Source of the DNA: Micromonospora sp. NBC_01813
GTDB taxonomy: Bacteria > Actinomycetota > Actinomycetes > Mycobacteriales > Micromonosporaceae
NCBI RefSeq assembly: GCF_035917335.1
Contig: NZ_CP109067.1
Location: 4,587,001-4,651,000, forward strand
DNA length: 64,000 nucleotides
Direction: 5' to 3'
The notes beneath the pieces were generated by a model. The model was not told the DNA's origin. It did not search any database and saw nothing but the letters and a program-made list of their open reading frames with translations. Below, piece after piece: positions 8,941-17,085 of the stretch. Position 1 is the first letter of the stretch. Every line of letters begins with the position of its first letter. The translations under genes were made by a program, and so were the position numbers.

Positions 8941-8952
8941 AGAGGTTGGGGG

Positions 8953-10524
8953 TCAGGCTGTTTCGACCCAGAAGACGGCCCGGTTTCCTCGGTCGTGTTT
9001 GCCGGCTCGGATGACGTGGTCACCGCGCCACCGTCCGGCCTGCCCGGTCAGGAGCCGCCCCAGTTGCAACGGGTTGGGTAGCCGGCCGTTGGGGGTGGTG
9101 ATGAACTGGCCGTCCCACGGGTCGTGGTCTTCCCCGGCCGGGTTGTCGGGTTCCCCGTCGCGCCGTAGTTCAGCGGCGCTCAGTGGTGTGCTGCCGTGGC
9201 GTTCGTGCCAGGTGGCGAGGAACGCGCGCCAGCGCGTTTCGTCTTCGTCGATCTCCCGAACCGTGGCGGCGTTGGTCAGGAACCCGTCGATGCCGTGATG
9301 GGCCAGGAACCCGCCGAGGTGTTGAGCCCACGGGGTGAACTGGCGCATCGACACGCCGCCGACCCGTGGCGCGCCTTGTCGTGTCCAGTCGAGGACCAGG
9401 ACCAGGAGGTGCCACAGGACGGTGAGCTGATTTCGGGGAGCGGTGATCCACTGGTCAAGGTGGGGAATGCCGAATCGGGACTGATCCCGCTGTTCGGGCC
9501 GGGGCATGTTCGGGTCGAGGTGCACCCGGACGGTCCGCGACGCCATGTCGCCACCGACTTGCAGGTTATTGCCAGTCGCCATCCACAACCTGTCATTGAC
9601 CGTGGCCAGCGTCCGCGACGCGCCTAGCTGCCGGTCGGACCACACGCCGGTGGTGACCAACTGCGCGAGGATCGCCGAATCGATGACGGTGCCCTCAGCC
9701 AGGTTGTCCCAGATCACGACGCCGACCTGTTCGGCCAGCACGGCCGTGATGGACTTGCGCAGTTCCTCGTCCGCGTACGCCCACGGAATGATGCGCTGGC
9801 CGTAGAGCATGCCCGGCCCGGCGGTCAGGATCGTCTTTCCTGAACTGGGCATGGTCGCGTCGATCAGGGCGAACGGCGTCAACGAGCGGGTGAAGTGCCG
9901 CAGGATCGGCGTGGCCAGTAAGGCGATGTAGTTGGCCCGGTCCGCCGGCCCGGTCCACGGGAAATCACACAGGAAGCGGTCGAGTAGGAACGTTCGTGCT
10001 TCGGCTACCTGTTCCGGGGTGGGTTCGTCGGGCACCACCGGCAGCGCGACTTTGGATGCGAGGTAGAGCCCGGTTGCCGGGTCGTAGCCGGGCCGCTGCA
10101 ACAGGGTGCCGTCGCGGCGTAGGACCGGTGCGCCGATGATCCCGCGTAGTGGCGCGAGTTTCGGCCAGGTCTTGCCAGCGAGGACGGATGACAGGGTGTC
10201 GCGGGGCGGGGTGACTTCGTCTTCGACGATTTCCGGGTCTCCGGTGTCGCTCTTGCGGGTCTTGAGCCGGTAGACGTAGGCGTGTTCGGCCAGCAGCGCG
10301 GCGAGGACGGCCGGGTTGATCGGGCTGGCCGATACCGGTAGTGGGCTGTCTTCGTCGGCGGCGACGCTGGGCAGGCCACCGGACACGGTTTCCATGTGGA
10401 CCAGCGCGCCATCGGACACGTAGGTGTCGGGCAGCAGCCCGGACGCCAACGCGGCTTTGATGACGCGGATCGTTTCCGGGCCGGTGCCGACCTGCACACG
10501 CGGCTTGTCGGTGGTGTCGGTCAT
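8953..10524 (-). CDS. Helicase-like P-loop ATPase of the AICE replication module
   Basis: A 523-residue protein immediately following, and overlapping by 4 bp, the prim-pol gene. It carries a P-loop (ATMPSSGKTILT, Lys near residue 230), an aspartate-containing segment VGVVIWDNLAEG as candidate Walker B, and a sensor-like stretch ATGNNLQVGGDMASR. In AICEs and related plasmids such proteins act as the replicative helicase partner of the primase. Helicase assignment rests on the P-loop and context; residues beyond the ATPase core were not assigned. It ends 13 bp before the iteron cluster. Confidence 0.75.
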   Translation of the reverse strand: MTDTTDKPRVQVGTGPETIRVIKAALASGLLPDTYVSDGALVHMETVSGGLPSVAADEDSPLPVSASPINPAVLAALLAEHAYVYRLKTRKSDTGDPEIVEDEVTPPRDTLSSVLAGKTWPKLAPLRGIIGAPVLRRDGTLLQRPGYDPATGLYLASKVALPVVPDEPTPEQVAEARTFLLDRFLCDFPWTGPADRANYIALLATPILRHFTRSLTPFALIDATMPSSGKTILTAGPGMLYGQRIIPWAYADEELRKSITAVLAEQVGVVIWDNLAEGTVIDSAILAQLVTTGVWSDRQLGASRTLATVNDRLWMATGNNLQVGGDMASRTVRVHLDPNMPRPEQRDQSRFGIPHLDQWITAPRNQLTVLWHLLVLVLDWTRQGAPRVGGVSMRQFTPWAQHLGGFLAHHGIDGFLTNAATVREIDEDETRWRAFLATWHERHGSTPLSAAELRRDGEPDNPAGEDHDPWDGQFITTPNGRLPNPLQLGRLLTGQAGRWRGDHVIRAGKHDRGNRAVFWVETA

Positions 10525-11402
10525 GCGGCCACGCTCCGGGGACGCTTCGCGCCGGCCCGCAGCCCGGACGCGATGGTACGGGTGATTTCCCGATCGGTGA
10601 GCCGCTTGCGGCCGGGCAGGGACCGGGCCGCCGGTTCGAGGACGGCGTACACGTCGGCGTCGGTGAGCGCGCCACCGGCGGCGAGTTGGCCGAGGGCGAC
10701 GGCGGACAGGTAGAGGGCGTGGTTACGGGTGCCGTCCGGGGCGGCGGCAAGGTGTTCGGTCTGCCGGCGGATCGCGGCGCCGACGTAGGCGGCGCGCCGG
10801 CCGGTGCCGAGGTCGACGACGACCGGCCGCTGTGGCGGCAGGGGCGCGGGCTGCAACAGGGTCGTGAGCCAGTCGGGCAGCGGGGCCGGGGCGACGTCGG
10901 CGGCGACGGTGTAGGGGCGGTGGTTGACGACGCTGCCGGCGGCGACGACGTAGCCACCGTGGGCGCGGGTGTCGACCATCGGGCCGACCGTGCCGGCGGT
11001 GTTGCGCAGCTGGGTGCCCGTGTCGGGGTGCCGGTAGTACAGATGGGTTCCGCCGTTGGTGGTGCCGACGGTGTAGGTGTCGCACGGGTAGGGCTGGCCG
11101 TGCTGGTCGGCGAGGTCGGCCAGGACGTCACCGCCGTCGACGATTCCGGGCCGCTGCCACTGGTCGGGCAGGCGGGTGCCGGGTTTCGGGGTGTCGAGGT
11201 CGACGACGACCAGCCCGGACGGGCCGCACGCGATGCCGACGTTCCAGTTCCCGGCGGTCCAGCAGCGGCGGATCCGGGCCGGGTCGAGGGTGGCGCGATT
11301 CTCCCAGTCGGTGACGGCGGGCCGCTTGTCGGCGGGCCGGAGCGGGAAGACGTGCCAGCCGCGTTCGGCGGCGGCCAGGGCGACGGCGAGGAAGTCAGGC
11401 AA
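10521..11402 (-). CDS. Bifunctional DNA primase/polymerase (prim-pol)
   Basis: Archaeo-eukaryotic-type prim-pol that primes and extends DNA during replication of the element. The N-terminus (LAVALAAAERGWHVFPLRPADKRP) is the family's characteristic opening. The catalytic aspartates lie in LVVVDLDTP and the active-site His in GGTHLYY. A helical C-terminal region (LTDREITRTIASGLRAG) resembles the PriCT extension. The TTG at 11402 is chosen because GGAAGGA precedes it; the start overlaps the stop of the upstream gene, indicating translational coupling. Confidence 0.88.
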   Translation of the reverse strand: MPDFLAVALAAAERGWHVFPLRPADKRPAVTDWENRATLDPARIRRCWTAGNWNVGIACGPSGLVVVDLDTPKPGTRLPDQWQRPGIVDGGDVLADLADQHGQPYPCDTYTVGTTNGGTHLYYRHPDTGTQLRNTAGTVGPMVDTRAHGGYVVAAGSVVNHRPYTVAADVAPAPLPDWLTTLLQPAPLPPQRPVVVDLGTGRRAAYVGAAIRRQTEHLAAAPDGTRNHALYLSAVALGQLAAGGALTDADVYAVLEPAARSLPGRKRLTDREITRTIASGLRAGAKRPRSVAA

Positions 11403-11661
11403 CGCGGGTGTCCTTCCGTGCGGTACGGCGAGCGCGGGCGGCGGCCAGGTCGACCAGGTCCCCGCCCGTCGTGTCGTGTCGGGTGGTGGGCCGGTGGTGG
11501 CGTTCCTGCGCGCAGGCGGCGCAGTCACGCCGTTCGAGGTAGACGGGCCGGCCGCTGACGGTGCCGGCGGTGAGGCGTTGCCCGCAGATGTGCGGGTAGG
11601 GCTCGTCGTCGGTGACGGGCCGTCCGAGGACGGCGCTCGCGGCGACCCAGAGCGCGGCCAC
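11395..11661 (-). CDS. Small zinc-ribbon-like protein in replication operon
   Basis: About 88 residues from the GTG at 11661. Cysteines in HICGQR and RDCAACAQER could bind zinc. The tail is rich in Ala and Arg. It overlaps the prim-pol start by 8 bp. No named family is recognised. The exact start is uncertain; a second GTG begins TDDEPYPHICG. Confidence 0.6.
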   Translation of the reverse strand: MAALWVAASAVLGRPVTDDEPYPHICGQRLTAGTVSGRPVYLERRDCAACAQERHHRPTTRHDTTGGDLVDLAAARARRTARKDTRVA

Positions 11662-11665
11662 CGGG

Positions 11666-11953
11666 CTATCCCCGTGGCCGGGGCCGCGCCAACGCGGCGA
11701 CCCGGCCAACCATCGTGCGGGTGTCGGCGAGCAGTCCGGCCAACTGCCGCCGTGCGGCAAGGTTGCTGTCCGCCAGCGGCACGCTCAGCGTGACGTCTGC
11801 GTGTTCGCGTCCGCTGGCGGACTTGACGCGGGTGAGAACGGCGACGCCTCCGCCGTCGAGGTGGATCGTCAGCGACGGGGCGCGGTGTTCGGCGAGGTTG
11901 CACCGGTGGTCGCGGGCACACCAGTCGGTGTGCGGCGACTGCCGGCGCTTCAC
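11666..11953 (-). CDS. Conserved small AICE/plasmid protein
   Basis: A 95-residue protein from the GTG at 11953, whose first bases overlap the upstream stop (GTGA). The N-terminus has two Cys and two His (HTDWCARDHRCNLAEH) that could coordinate metal. The rest (LTIHLDGGGVAVLTRVKSAS..., then VTLSVPLADSNLAARRQLAGLL) looks like a small beta sheet plus helix. Similar proteins occur in Streptomyces mobile elements; the function is unknown. Confidence 0.65.
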   Translation of the reverse strand: MKRRQSPHTDWCARDHRCNLAEHRAPSLTIHLDGGGVAVLTRVKSASGREHADVTLSVPLADSNLAARRQLAGLLADTRTMVGRVAALARPRPRG

Positions 11954-12108
11954 CGGGTCACCGCCTTGACTGGCTGGTGGTAGAAAGCGCCGGTGCAGCC
12001 ACCGGACATGGTGGCGTCGCGCCACTGCGCGGCGACGTTCTGACGGGTGATCGTGGTGCCGCAGTGCCGGCAGGTCGACGTCTGTGGCGTGTTGCTGGTC
12101 GTGGTCAT
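11950..12108 (-). CDS. 52-residue zinc-finger-like protein
   Basis: Starts at ATG 12108, overlaps the upstream stop (ATGA) and the next start (GTGA). The translation contains CRHCG early and a single later Cys, followed by GAFYHQPVKAVTR. The seamless stop-start overlaps on both sides make it a convincing coding gene despite its size. Function unknown. Confidence 0.65.
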   Translation of the reverse strand: MTTTSNTPQTSTCRHCGTTITRQNVAAQWRDATMSGGCTGAFYHQPVKAVTR

Positions 12109-12338
12109 CGGTTACCTCGCTGGTGTTCGTCGCGGATGTACTCGTAGAGGCGTCGTCCGATGCGGACGCGGCGGCCGGTGCCGTCACACGCGCGGCAGTC
12201 GCGGTGCCGTCGGTCGAGCCGGTTGCGGCGGCCGGTGCAGCGTCGGCAACGCCCGTACGGGGCGACCGCGCACAGCAGCGCATACCACGCTGCGTAACCG
12301 GCGAAGATGGAGCTAGCGAGCAGTACGGTGAGGGTCAC
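12105..12338 (-). CDS. Small membrane protein with cysteine pairs
   Basis: A 77-residue protein from the GTG at 12338. An N-terminal membrane helix (LTVLLASSIFAGYAAWYALL) is followed by a basic cytoplasmic part with CRRC and CRAC motifs, a zinc-finger-like pattern related to DnaJ Cys repeats. The last bases overlap the next start. Membrane anchoring plus a basic Cys domain suggests a DNA or partner contact at the membrane. First gene after the CGCTAG palindrome cluster. Confidence 0.68.
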   Translation of the reverse strand: MTLTVLLASSIFAGYAAWYALLCAVAPYGRCRRCTGRRNRLDRRHRDCRACDGTGRRVRIGRRLYEYIRDEHQRGNR

Positions 12339-12383
12339 GGAACCCCTTCTAGGAGGCGTTCAGCAGGTGTGCGGAGGCCGGGC

Positions 12384-12469
12384 CGCTAGTGGCTAGGCCG
12401 CTGGCCAGGGAACAGATGTGGCGCTAGCGGTGCCGCTAGGTCTAGCGGGGGGTGCCGCTAGACCTAGCG
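12384..12469. promoter_or_regulatory. CGCTAG palindrome cluster before replication operon
   Basis: CCGCTAGGTCTAGCGG (12433-12448) is a perfect palindrome, and CGCTAGACCTAGCG (12456-12469) is a second one with the same arms. Single arms recur in 12384-12430. The cluster lies in the 148-bp gap between the traB stop and the start of the replication operon, so it is a likely operator or an additional initiator-binding site. Confidence 0.6.
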
Positions 12470-12486
12470 CCGATCCGCTGTCCGGG

Positions 12487-14673
12487 TTACGCCGCTTTGT
12501 TCCCCCGGCGGTGGTTACGTTCCGCTACGGCGTCGGTGACGTGGGAGCGTTCGATACCGCGCCGGTTCTTCTGCTTGCCGTCTACCGGGTCGGTGGCCCA
12601 CACCTGCCCGGTGGTGATCCCGTACGGCTTCAACGCGGCCCGCAACTGGTCGGCGGTCAGATCGCCGTACGCGTCGGCGGACAGGGCGGTGAGCCGGTCG
12701 GTGAGGGTTTCCATCCACACCTTCGCCTCATCGGCCGGCATCACGCTCAGGACGTCGTCCAACAGGGTGTCCCGGCGGGCGGCCGGGGACTCGGCGGCCT
12801 GGCCGGCGGCGTGCCCGGTCAGGGTGCCAGCGCGCTCGCGGGCGGCGCGCGCCCGGTCGGCGATGGCTTCGGCCTGCACACCGGTCAGGTAGAAGGTGCG
12901 GACGATCTGGGCGTCGTCGGCGGCACCGACCAGGTAGCCCACCCCGAGGTCCTTCTTCGTGAACATGGTGGCCCGGACACCGTTCTTGTACGCCGACGTC
13001 CCGAGGATCATGTCGTTCTCGATCTGACCCATGACCCGCAGGCAGAACCGGGTACCGGCGTTCGCTGACACCCCGGTCGGCAGGCTCTTGGCGTCCGGCC
13101 GTTGGGTGGCGACCAGCAGGATGACCCCCAACGCCCTGCCGAGTTTGATGATCTTCTCGGCCAGTTCCCCGGCTTCCTTGCCGTACTCGGGGTGGCTGAA
13201 CAGGTCCTGGACCTCGTCGAGGCCGACGACCAGCCAGTGCAACCGCAGCTCTTTCCGCCGCGCCAGTTCGGGGGTGACCTTGTTGTCCGGGCACACCGAC
13301 TTCGGCAGACCCTTGATCACAGCGGCCCGACGCTGGCACTCCTTGCGCAGCTCCCGCAGGGCGAGCAGTCCGGCTTCGGCGGTGTCGTCGTCCTGACCGG
13401 ACGCGTACCGGGCGGCGACCCGCTCCAACGGGTCGAGCCCGCCGGTGCCCTTGAAGTCGAAACACCAGATCTCGGCGTACGGATCGAGGGCCGCGCCGAG
13501 CATCGGCACCTGAATCGCGGCGGTCTTGCCGTAGCCGGGAATCGCTCCGATCAGGATGTTCGTGTAGGGCAGGTCGAGCGACACGACCCGGCCACGCGGG
13601 TCGACACCGAACGGCACCGGCTTGGCCAGATCGAACGCGCCTGCCTTGGCCAGCGGCCACGCCTTGACCGGGGCGGCGGCCATGTCCTGGTCACCGACCC
13701 ACAACATCAACCGGCCGGGATGCACCTCCGGAACACCTTCGGGCCACACACAGCCCAACGGCCGGGCCAGCCCGGCGGCCAGGCGGTCACGGCGTTCGAT
13801 GACGTCCCCGGCGGTGACACCGGGCGGCAGGTCGACATCGGCCCGCCAACCGGGACCGTCACGGGTGATCGGCGCGACGAACCCGATAGCCCGCCCACCC
13901 TGACGGGCAATGGCCTGGTTGATACCGGCGATCCCGAGCACACCCAACGCACGGGCCACCACGTCGGAGGTCAGTCGGGCCACCCTGGGCACCACCACGG
14001 CGGTGTCGAGCAACGGCCGATCCGCCGGCCGGCCGACCACCCCGAGCACGGCGACCGACATGGCGAGGACCGTCCAGCGTGCCCACTCGGGCAGCAGGAC
14101 CAGGCCGACACCGCCAAGCAGCGTCGCCCCGGCGACCGTGGCGGCGACGATGCCCCGCCACCTCACCCGCCGGTCACGCTGCCGGGACAGCTTCAAATAC
14201 TCCTCAGCGTTGCTGGTACGCACGGTGGCCTGCCGGACCGGTTCGCCTTCCAGGTCGAACACCCACCGGGTCAAGCCGCGGACTAGCCGGGCCGCGCCGA
14301 CCGGTGCTCGCAACGCCAACCGCAACGCGTACACCGGCAACCGGGCCAGGTGATAGCCGCTCGTGTGGGCTGCGTGCCCGAACGCCCACCGCAGCATCTC
14401 GGCGAGTTCGGTACGGGACCGCAGCCAGGCGGGCAGGATCGGCCGACGCTCACCAGCCCGCAACCCGGCCATCGTGAGCCGGGCCGGTCGCTGCGCCTCG
14501 GGGGTGTCGACCAGCAGCGGCCCGGCCAGGTCGGCGTCGTCGGCGGCCGGGTCGGGTTCGGTGTCGCGGCCGGTCCGCCGGGCGTCCAGGTCGACGACAT
14601 CGGCGTCCGGCCCGGTGTGCAGGTCGGCTTCAGCCGCCCGCCAGTCGAAACGGTCATCGTGTGGGGACGTCAT
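12487..14673 (-). CDS. TraB/FtsK-SpoIIIE-type conjugative DNA translocase
   Basis: Hexameric motor predicted to move double-stranded element DNA between mycelial cells. It has 728 residues from the ATG at 14673, which has GGAGG ten bases upstream. Two or more membrane helices lie at about 165-215 (GIVAATVAGATLLGG..., LAMSVAVLGVVG). The ATPase domain has Walker A GAIPGYGKTAA with Lys383, Walker B WLVVGLDEVQDLF and a QRPDAKSLPTG segment typical of FtsK motors. The C-terminus (LTADQLRAALKPYGITTG) is a likely winged-helix DNA-recognition domain like that of TraB and FtsK gamma. Confidence 0.93.
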   Translation of the reverse strand: MTSPHDDRFDWRAAEADLHTGPDADVVDLDARRTGRDTEPDPAADDADLAGPLLVDTPEAQRPARLTMAGLRAGERRPILPAWLRSRTELAEMLRWAFGHAAHTSGYHLARLPVYALRLALRAPVGAARLVRGLTRWVFDLEGEPVRQATVRTSNAEEYLKLSRQRDRRVRWRGIVAATVAGATLLGGVGLVLLPEWARWTVLAMSVAVLGVVGRPADRPLLDTAVVVPRVARLTSDVVARALGVLGIAGINQAIARQGGRAIGFVAPITRDGPGWRADVDLPPGVTAGDVIERRDRLAAGLARPLGCVWPEGVPEVHPGRLMLWVGDQDMAAAPVKAWPLAKAGAFDLAKPVPFGVDPRGRVVSLDLPYTNILIGAIPGYGKTAAIQVPMLGAALDPYAEIWCFDFKGTGGLDPLERVAARYASGQDDDTAEAGLLALRELRKECQRRAAVIKGLPKSVCPDNKVTPELARRKELRLHWLVVGLDEVQDLFSHPEYGKEAGELAEKIIKLGRALGVILLVATQRPDAKSLPTGVSANAGTRFCLRVMGQIENDMILGTSAYKNGVRATMFTKKDLGVGYLVGAADDAQIVRTFYLTGVQAEAIADRARAARERAGTLTGHAAGQAAESPAARRDTLLDDVLSVMPADEAKVWMETLTDRLTALSADAYGDLTADQLRAALKPYGITTGQVWATDPVDGKQKNRRGIERSHVTDAVAERNHRRGNKAA

Positions 14674-14709
14674 GATGAGGGTTCCTCCATCAGATGGTTG
14701 GTGGGAGGG

Positions 14710-14754
14710 CCGGCGGCACAGCACGGTTTCGCAGGCCATGGGCTGTGCCGCCGG
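14710..14754 (-). terminator. Intra-operon hairpin, copy 1
   Basis: Arms of 13 bp (CCGGCGGCACAGC, 14710-14722, with 14742-14754) and a 19-nt loop, between the gene ending at 14800 and traB. The same arms recur at 15937-15980. It could attenuate or process the long transcript. Confidence 0.55.
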
Positions 14755-14799
14755 ACTCGACAGGGTGTGGGATAGGTGCTTTGTGGCTACTCGCGGTTT

Positions 14800-15009
14800 T
14801 TACTGCAACTTGCAGGTGTGGTTGACCAGGGCGGACAGGGCTGGTGCCATTGCGGGCTGGGCGGTGTAGGTGCCGCAGCCGCAGCGCAGCCAGAGCCGGC
14901 CGCGCCCGTCGCGTTCGATCCACGCCTGGTGCCCGGCGGGGGTGATCCGGGGCTGCGACACGATTTCGGTGCTGGGGAGTCGATCGGGGTCGACCGGGTT
15001 TGAGGCCAT
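14800..15009 (-). CDS. Small hypothetical protein of transfer operon
   Basis: A 69-residue protein from the ATG at 15009, with GGAAGGA before the start. The core GHQAWIERDGRGRLWLRCGCGTYTAQP suggests a short beta-rich fold with a CxC pair. The gene is followed by the first 13-bp hairpin and then traB. Common in AICE transfer operons by appearance; no function assigned. Confidence 0.62.
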   Translation of the reverse strand: MASNPVDPDRLPSTEIVSQPRITPAGHQAWIERDGRGRLWLRCGCGTYTAQPAMAPALSALVNHTCKLQ

Positions 15010-15055
15010 GCAGGTTCCTTCCCGAGGGTCTTCGGGCAGCAGTGGAGGGGCGGCG

Positions 15056-15478
15056 CTACAGGTCGCCGGTAAAGGGCTTGCGAGTCAGCGCGGTGTCGAT
15101 GAGGGCCAGGTCGGCGCGGTCCTTCGGCCGGCGGGTGGTGAGCTTGGAACGGCGAACCTCGGTGAGTGGCACGAACGGGATCCCGGCGTGGTGCTCGGCC
15201 ATGTCGATCAGGCGATCGGTGTCGAATCCGGGCAGCCACCGGTCGGCGGCCTCGATCTGAAGCCGAACCATGCGTCCGTGTCCGGACGGTGCGGTGACCG
15301 GTCGGGCGGCGGCCGTCAGCGCCTGCCAGGCCGCGCCACGCGCCACGACGTCCAGGTCCCCGATGTCCGTGCGGAGCCCGTGAGCCAGCAGCGGCCCGGA
15401 CCCGAACACCACATAGTCCGAGGTGGGCAGGGCCAGCGCGGTCAGCATCCGGACCAGGGGGTGAGCGCGAAGGTTCAT
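15056..15478 (-). CDS. Nucleotidyltransferase-fold protein
   Basis: A 140-residue protein with the signature GSG...DxD (VVFGSGPLLAHGLRTDIGDLDVVARG), which matches the MNT/AbiEii-like nucleotidyltransferase fold. The remaining part (RLIDMAEHHAGIPFVPLTEVRRSKL and RPKDRADLALID) also fits that family's substrate region. The ATG at 15478 overlaps the stop of the upstream membrane protein by 4 bp. Such domains transfer nucleotides to proteins, RNA or small molecules; its role in a transfer operon is unknown. No HEPN partner is adjacent. Confidence 0.68.
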   Translation of the reverse strand: MNLRAHPLVRMLTALALPTSDYVVFGSGPLLAHGLRTDIGDLDVVARGAAWQALTAAARPVTAPSGHGRMVRLQIEAADRWLPGFDTDRLIDMAEHHAGIPFVPLTEVRRSKLTTRRPKDRADLALIDTALTRKPFTGDL

Positions 15479-15897
15479 GCGGCCACCACCAGAGCGGCGA
15501 CGAACAGGAACAGGATGTGGGCGGACTGGTCGAGCGCGTACAGCCCACCGCCGCGCTCCAGCCATGCCGGGTCCTTGCCCAACCAGTCGGCCAACCGGCG
15601 CAACGGGGTACGCCGGTCGATCAGGTAGTGCGACACACCGGACACAGCCAGCCCCGCAACGGTCTGCCCCAGCGGTAGCGGCAGCGACAGGACCAGCGCC
15701 AGGACGGTCAGCGCGGCGGCGGCGGTGAGTGTGTAGGTGCCGACATGCGCGGCACAGGCGAGCCGGCCGGACCAGCCGGGCAGCCCTTTGCAGTCAGCTT
15801 GGTGCTGGGTTTGCACCCAGTGATCCGCGAGGTGATGCGCGAAGAACAGGGCCGCGAACACGGCGGCGAACACAGCCACCGGGTCGGATGAGAACAT
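15475..15897 (-). CDS. DUF3307-like membrane protein
   Basis: A 140-residue polytopic protein. His and Asp residues in FFAHHLADHWVQTQ, HVGTYT and GVSHYLIDRRTPLRRLADWLGK sit at membrane boundaries in the way seen in DUF3307 proteins, which are recurrent in actinomycete conjugative elements. A final hydrophobic helix ends HILFLFVAALVVAA. It probably helps spread or transfer at hyphal septa; this is inference from its operon with traB. Confidence 0.72.
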   Translation of the reverse strand: MFSSDPVAVFAAVFAALFFAHHLADHWVQTQHQADCKGLPGWSGRLACAAHVGTYTLTAAAALTVLALVLSLPLPLGQTVAGLAVSGVSHYLIDRRTPLRRLADWLGKDPAWLERGGGLYALDQSAHILFLFVAALVVAA

Positions 15898-15936
15898 GGG
15901 AGTTCCTTCCCAAGGTCTTTGGCTGAGGGATTGGGG

Positions 15937-15980
15937 CCGGCGGCACAGCGGGTTGTCTAGGCCGTGTGCTGTGCCGCCGG
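15937..15980 (-). terminator. Intra-operon hairpin, copy 2
   Basis: The 13-bp arms (15937-15949 with 15968-15980) are identical to the hairpin at 14710-14754. It lies between the DUF3307-like gene and the gene upstream of it. The leaders after both copies also share CTTCC...GGTCTT, so this unit looks duplicated. Confidence 0.55.
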
Positions 15981-15986
15981 GCGGCG

Positions 15987-16220
15987 CTACAGGTCGTCGT
16001 CGGTGGGAGGCTTGCGGATCGCGCGGTCACCATCGGCGAGTACGGCGGCGTCGATGAGCCGCACGCCGATCAGCCGGGCCTCGTCGGGGCTGAGCGCGGT
16101 GCCGTCGAGCAGCACCCGCCCGTCTTCGGTGTTGACCTCGATCTGCACACGCGCGCCGAGGATGTCCGCGTACAGCTGGCCGGGCGCTCCGCGACGCCAG
16201 CGGGTGTAGTTGCGCAGCAT
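15987..16220 (-). CDS. Small hypothetical protein of transfer operon
   Basis: A 77-residue protein from the ATG at 16220, overlapping the preceding stop (TGATG). It contains ARVQIEVNTEDGRVLLDGTA and LSPDEARLIGVRLIDAAVLAD, a beta hairpin plus helix arrangement common in small actinomycete plasmid proteins. No function is recognised. Confidence 0.65.
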   Translation of the reverse strand: MLRNYTRWRRGAPGQLYADILGARVQIEVNTEDGRVLLDGTALSPDEARLIGVRLIDAAVLADGDRAIRKPPTDDDL

Positions 16221-17062
16221 CAGCGCTGTCCTTCCTGGTCGGTGTCGGTGTGGGCGATCAGGTGGTACAGGGCCGCGCCCATGCCGAGGACGGCGACGGG
16301 CAGGCAGGACACGAGGGTGGTGATCCACCAGGGGGCGACGGTGATGCCGGCGGACTCCATCAGGTGGTAGGCGACCTGCCCGGCTGCGCCGAGCAGCAGA
16401 GACCCGATCGCGGACCACTTGGCGAACCGGCGTGCCCGGTCCGGGACGTTCGGTGACAGCCACGTCCGCAGTGCGATCGCGGCGTACGCCTCCACCCCGA
16501 TCGGCAACGTGATCGCGGTGTTCAACGCGAGTTCGTCCCAGATGCCGGGGAGCGGGTGCACGACACCGAACCCGGTGAGTTCACCCAGGCCCACCCAGCC
16601 GGACCAGATGGCCACGAACGCCGGCAGCGCGAGCAGCAGCACGGGCCAGGACCGGTGCGGCCGGCGGCGTCTCGACACCTTCGCCGGTGCGGTGGTGGTG
16701 ATGTTGGTGCCCGGAGGTCCGTCCACCGCGACCAGCGGCGACGGCTCGACGGCCGGTGCGCTGTCGACCGGGGCAGGCACCGGTCGGGACTCGGCGGCCG
16801 GCCCGGCCGGGTCCGGGTCCGCCAGCGGTGCGGAAGCGGGGTCGACCGGGCCGGGAGCGGTGTCCGGGTCGGGGTCGACGGGCCGGCGGACCGGTGCGGC
16901 GGCGAGCGCGTCGAGCAGCACGCGCGCTTTCGGACCGCCGATGCGGAACTCCTTCATCAGCCGGTTCCGCGACGGGACCTCGCCGAGTTCGTCGGTGAGG
17001 TTGAGAGCGGCGGACATCAGGTCTTCGATCGCCTTCGGGTAGACGCTCGGTGGTGCGGTCAT
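16220..17062 (-). CDS. DUF2637/Spd-like membrane protein
   Basis: A 280-residue protein. An N-terminal helix-turn-helix-like segment (LTDELGEVPSRNRLMKEFRIGGPKARVLLDAL) is followed by an Ala/Pro-rich linker and four hydrophobic segments (PVLLLALPAFVAIWSGWVGLG..., LPIGVEAYAAIALRTWL, AIGSLLLGAAGQVAYHL, WITTLVSCLPVAVLGMGAALYHLI). This fits DUF2637, the SpdB-like plasmid-spread proteins of Streptomyces. It is expected to act with traB in moving the element along hyphae. Confidence 0.78.
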   Translation of the reverse strand: MTAPPSVYPKAIEDLMSAALNLTDELGEVPSRNRLMKEFRIGGPKARVLLDALAAAPVRRPVDPDPDTAPGPVDPASAPLADPDPAGPAAESRPVPAPVDSAPAVEPSPLVAVDGPPGTNITTTAPAKVSRRRRPHRSWPVLLLALPAFVAIWSGWVGLGELTGFGVVHPLPGIWDELALNTAITLPIGVEAYAAIALRTWLSPNVPDRARRFAKWSAIGSLLLGAAGQVAYHLMESAGITVAPWWITTLVSCLPVAVLGMGAALYHLIAHTDTDQEGQR

Positions 17063-17085
17063 CGGGTACCTCCGGTGGGGGTTGG

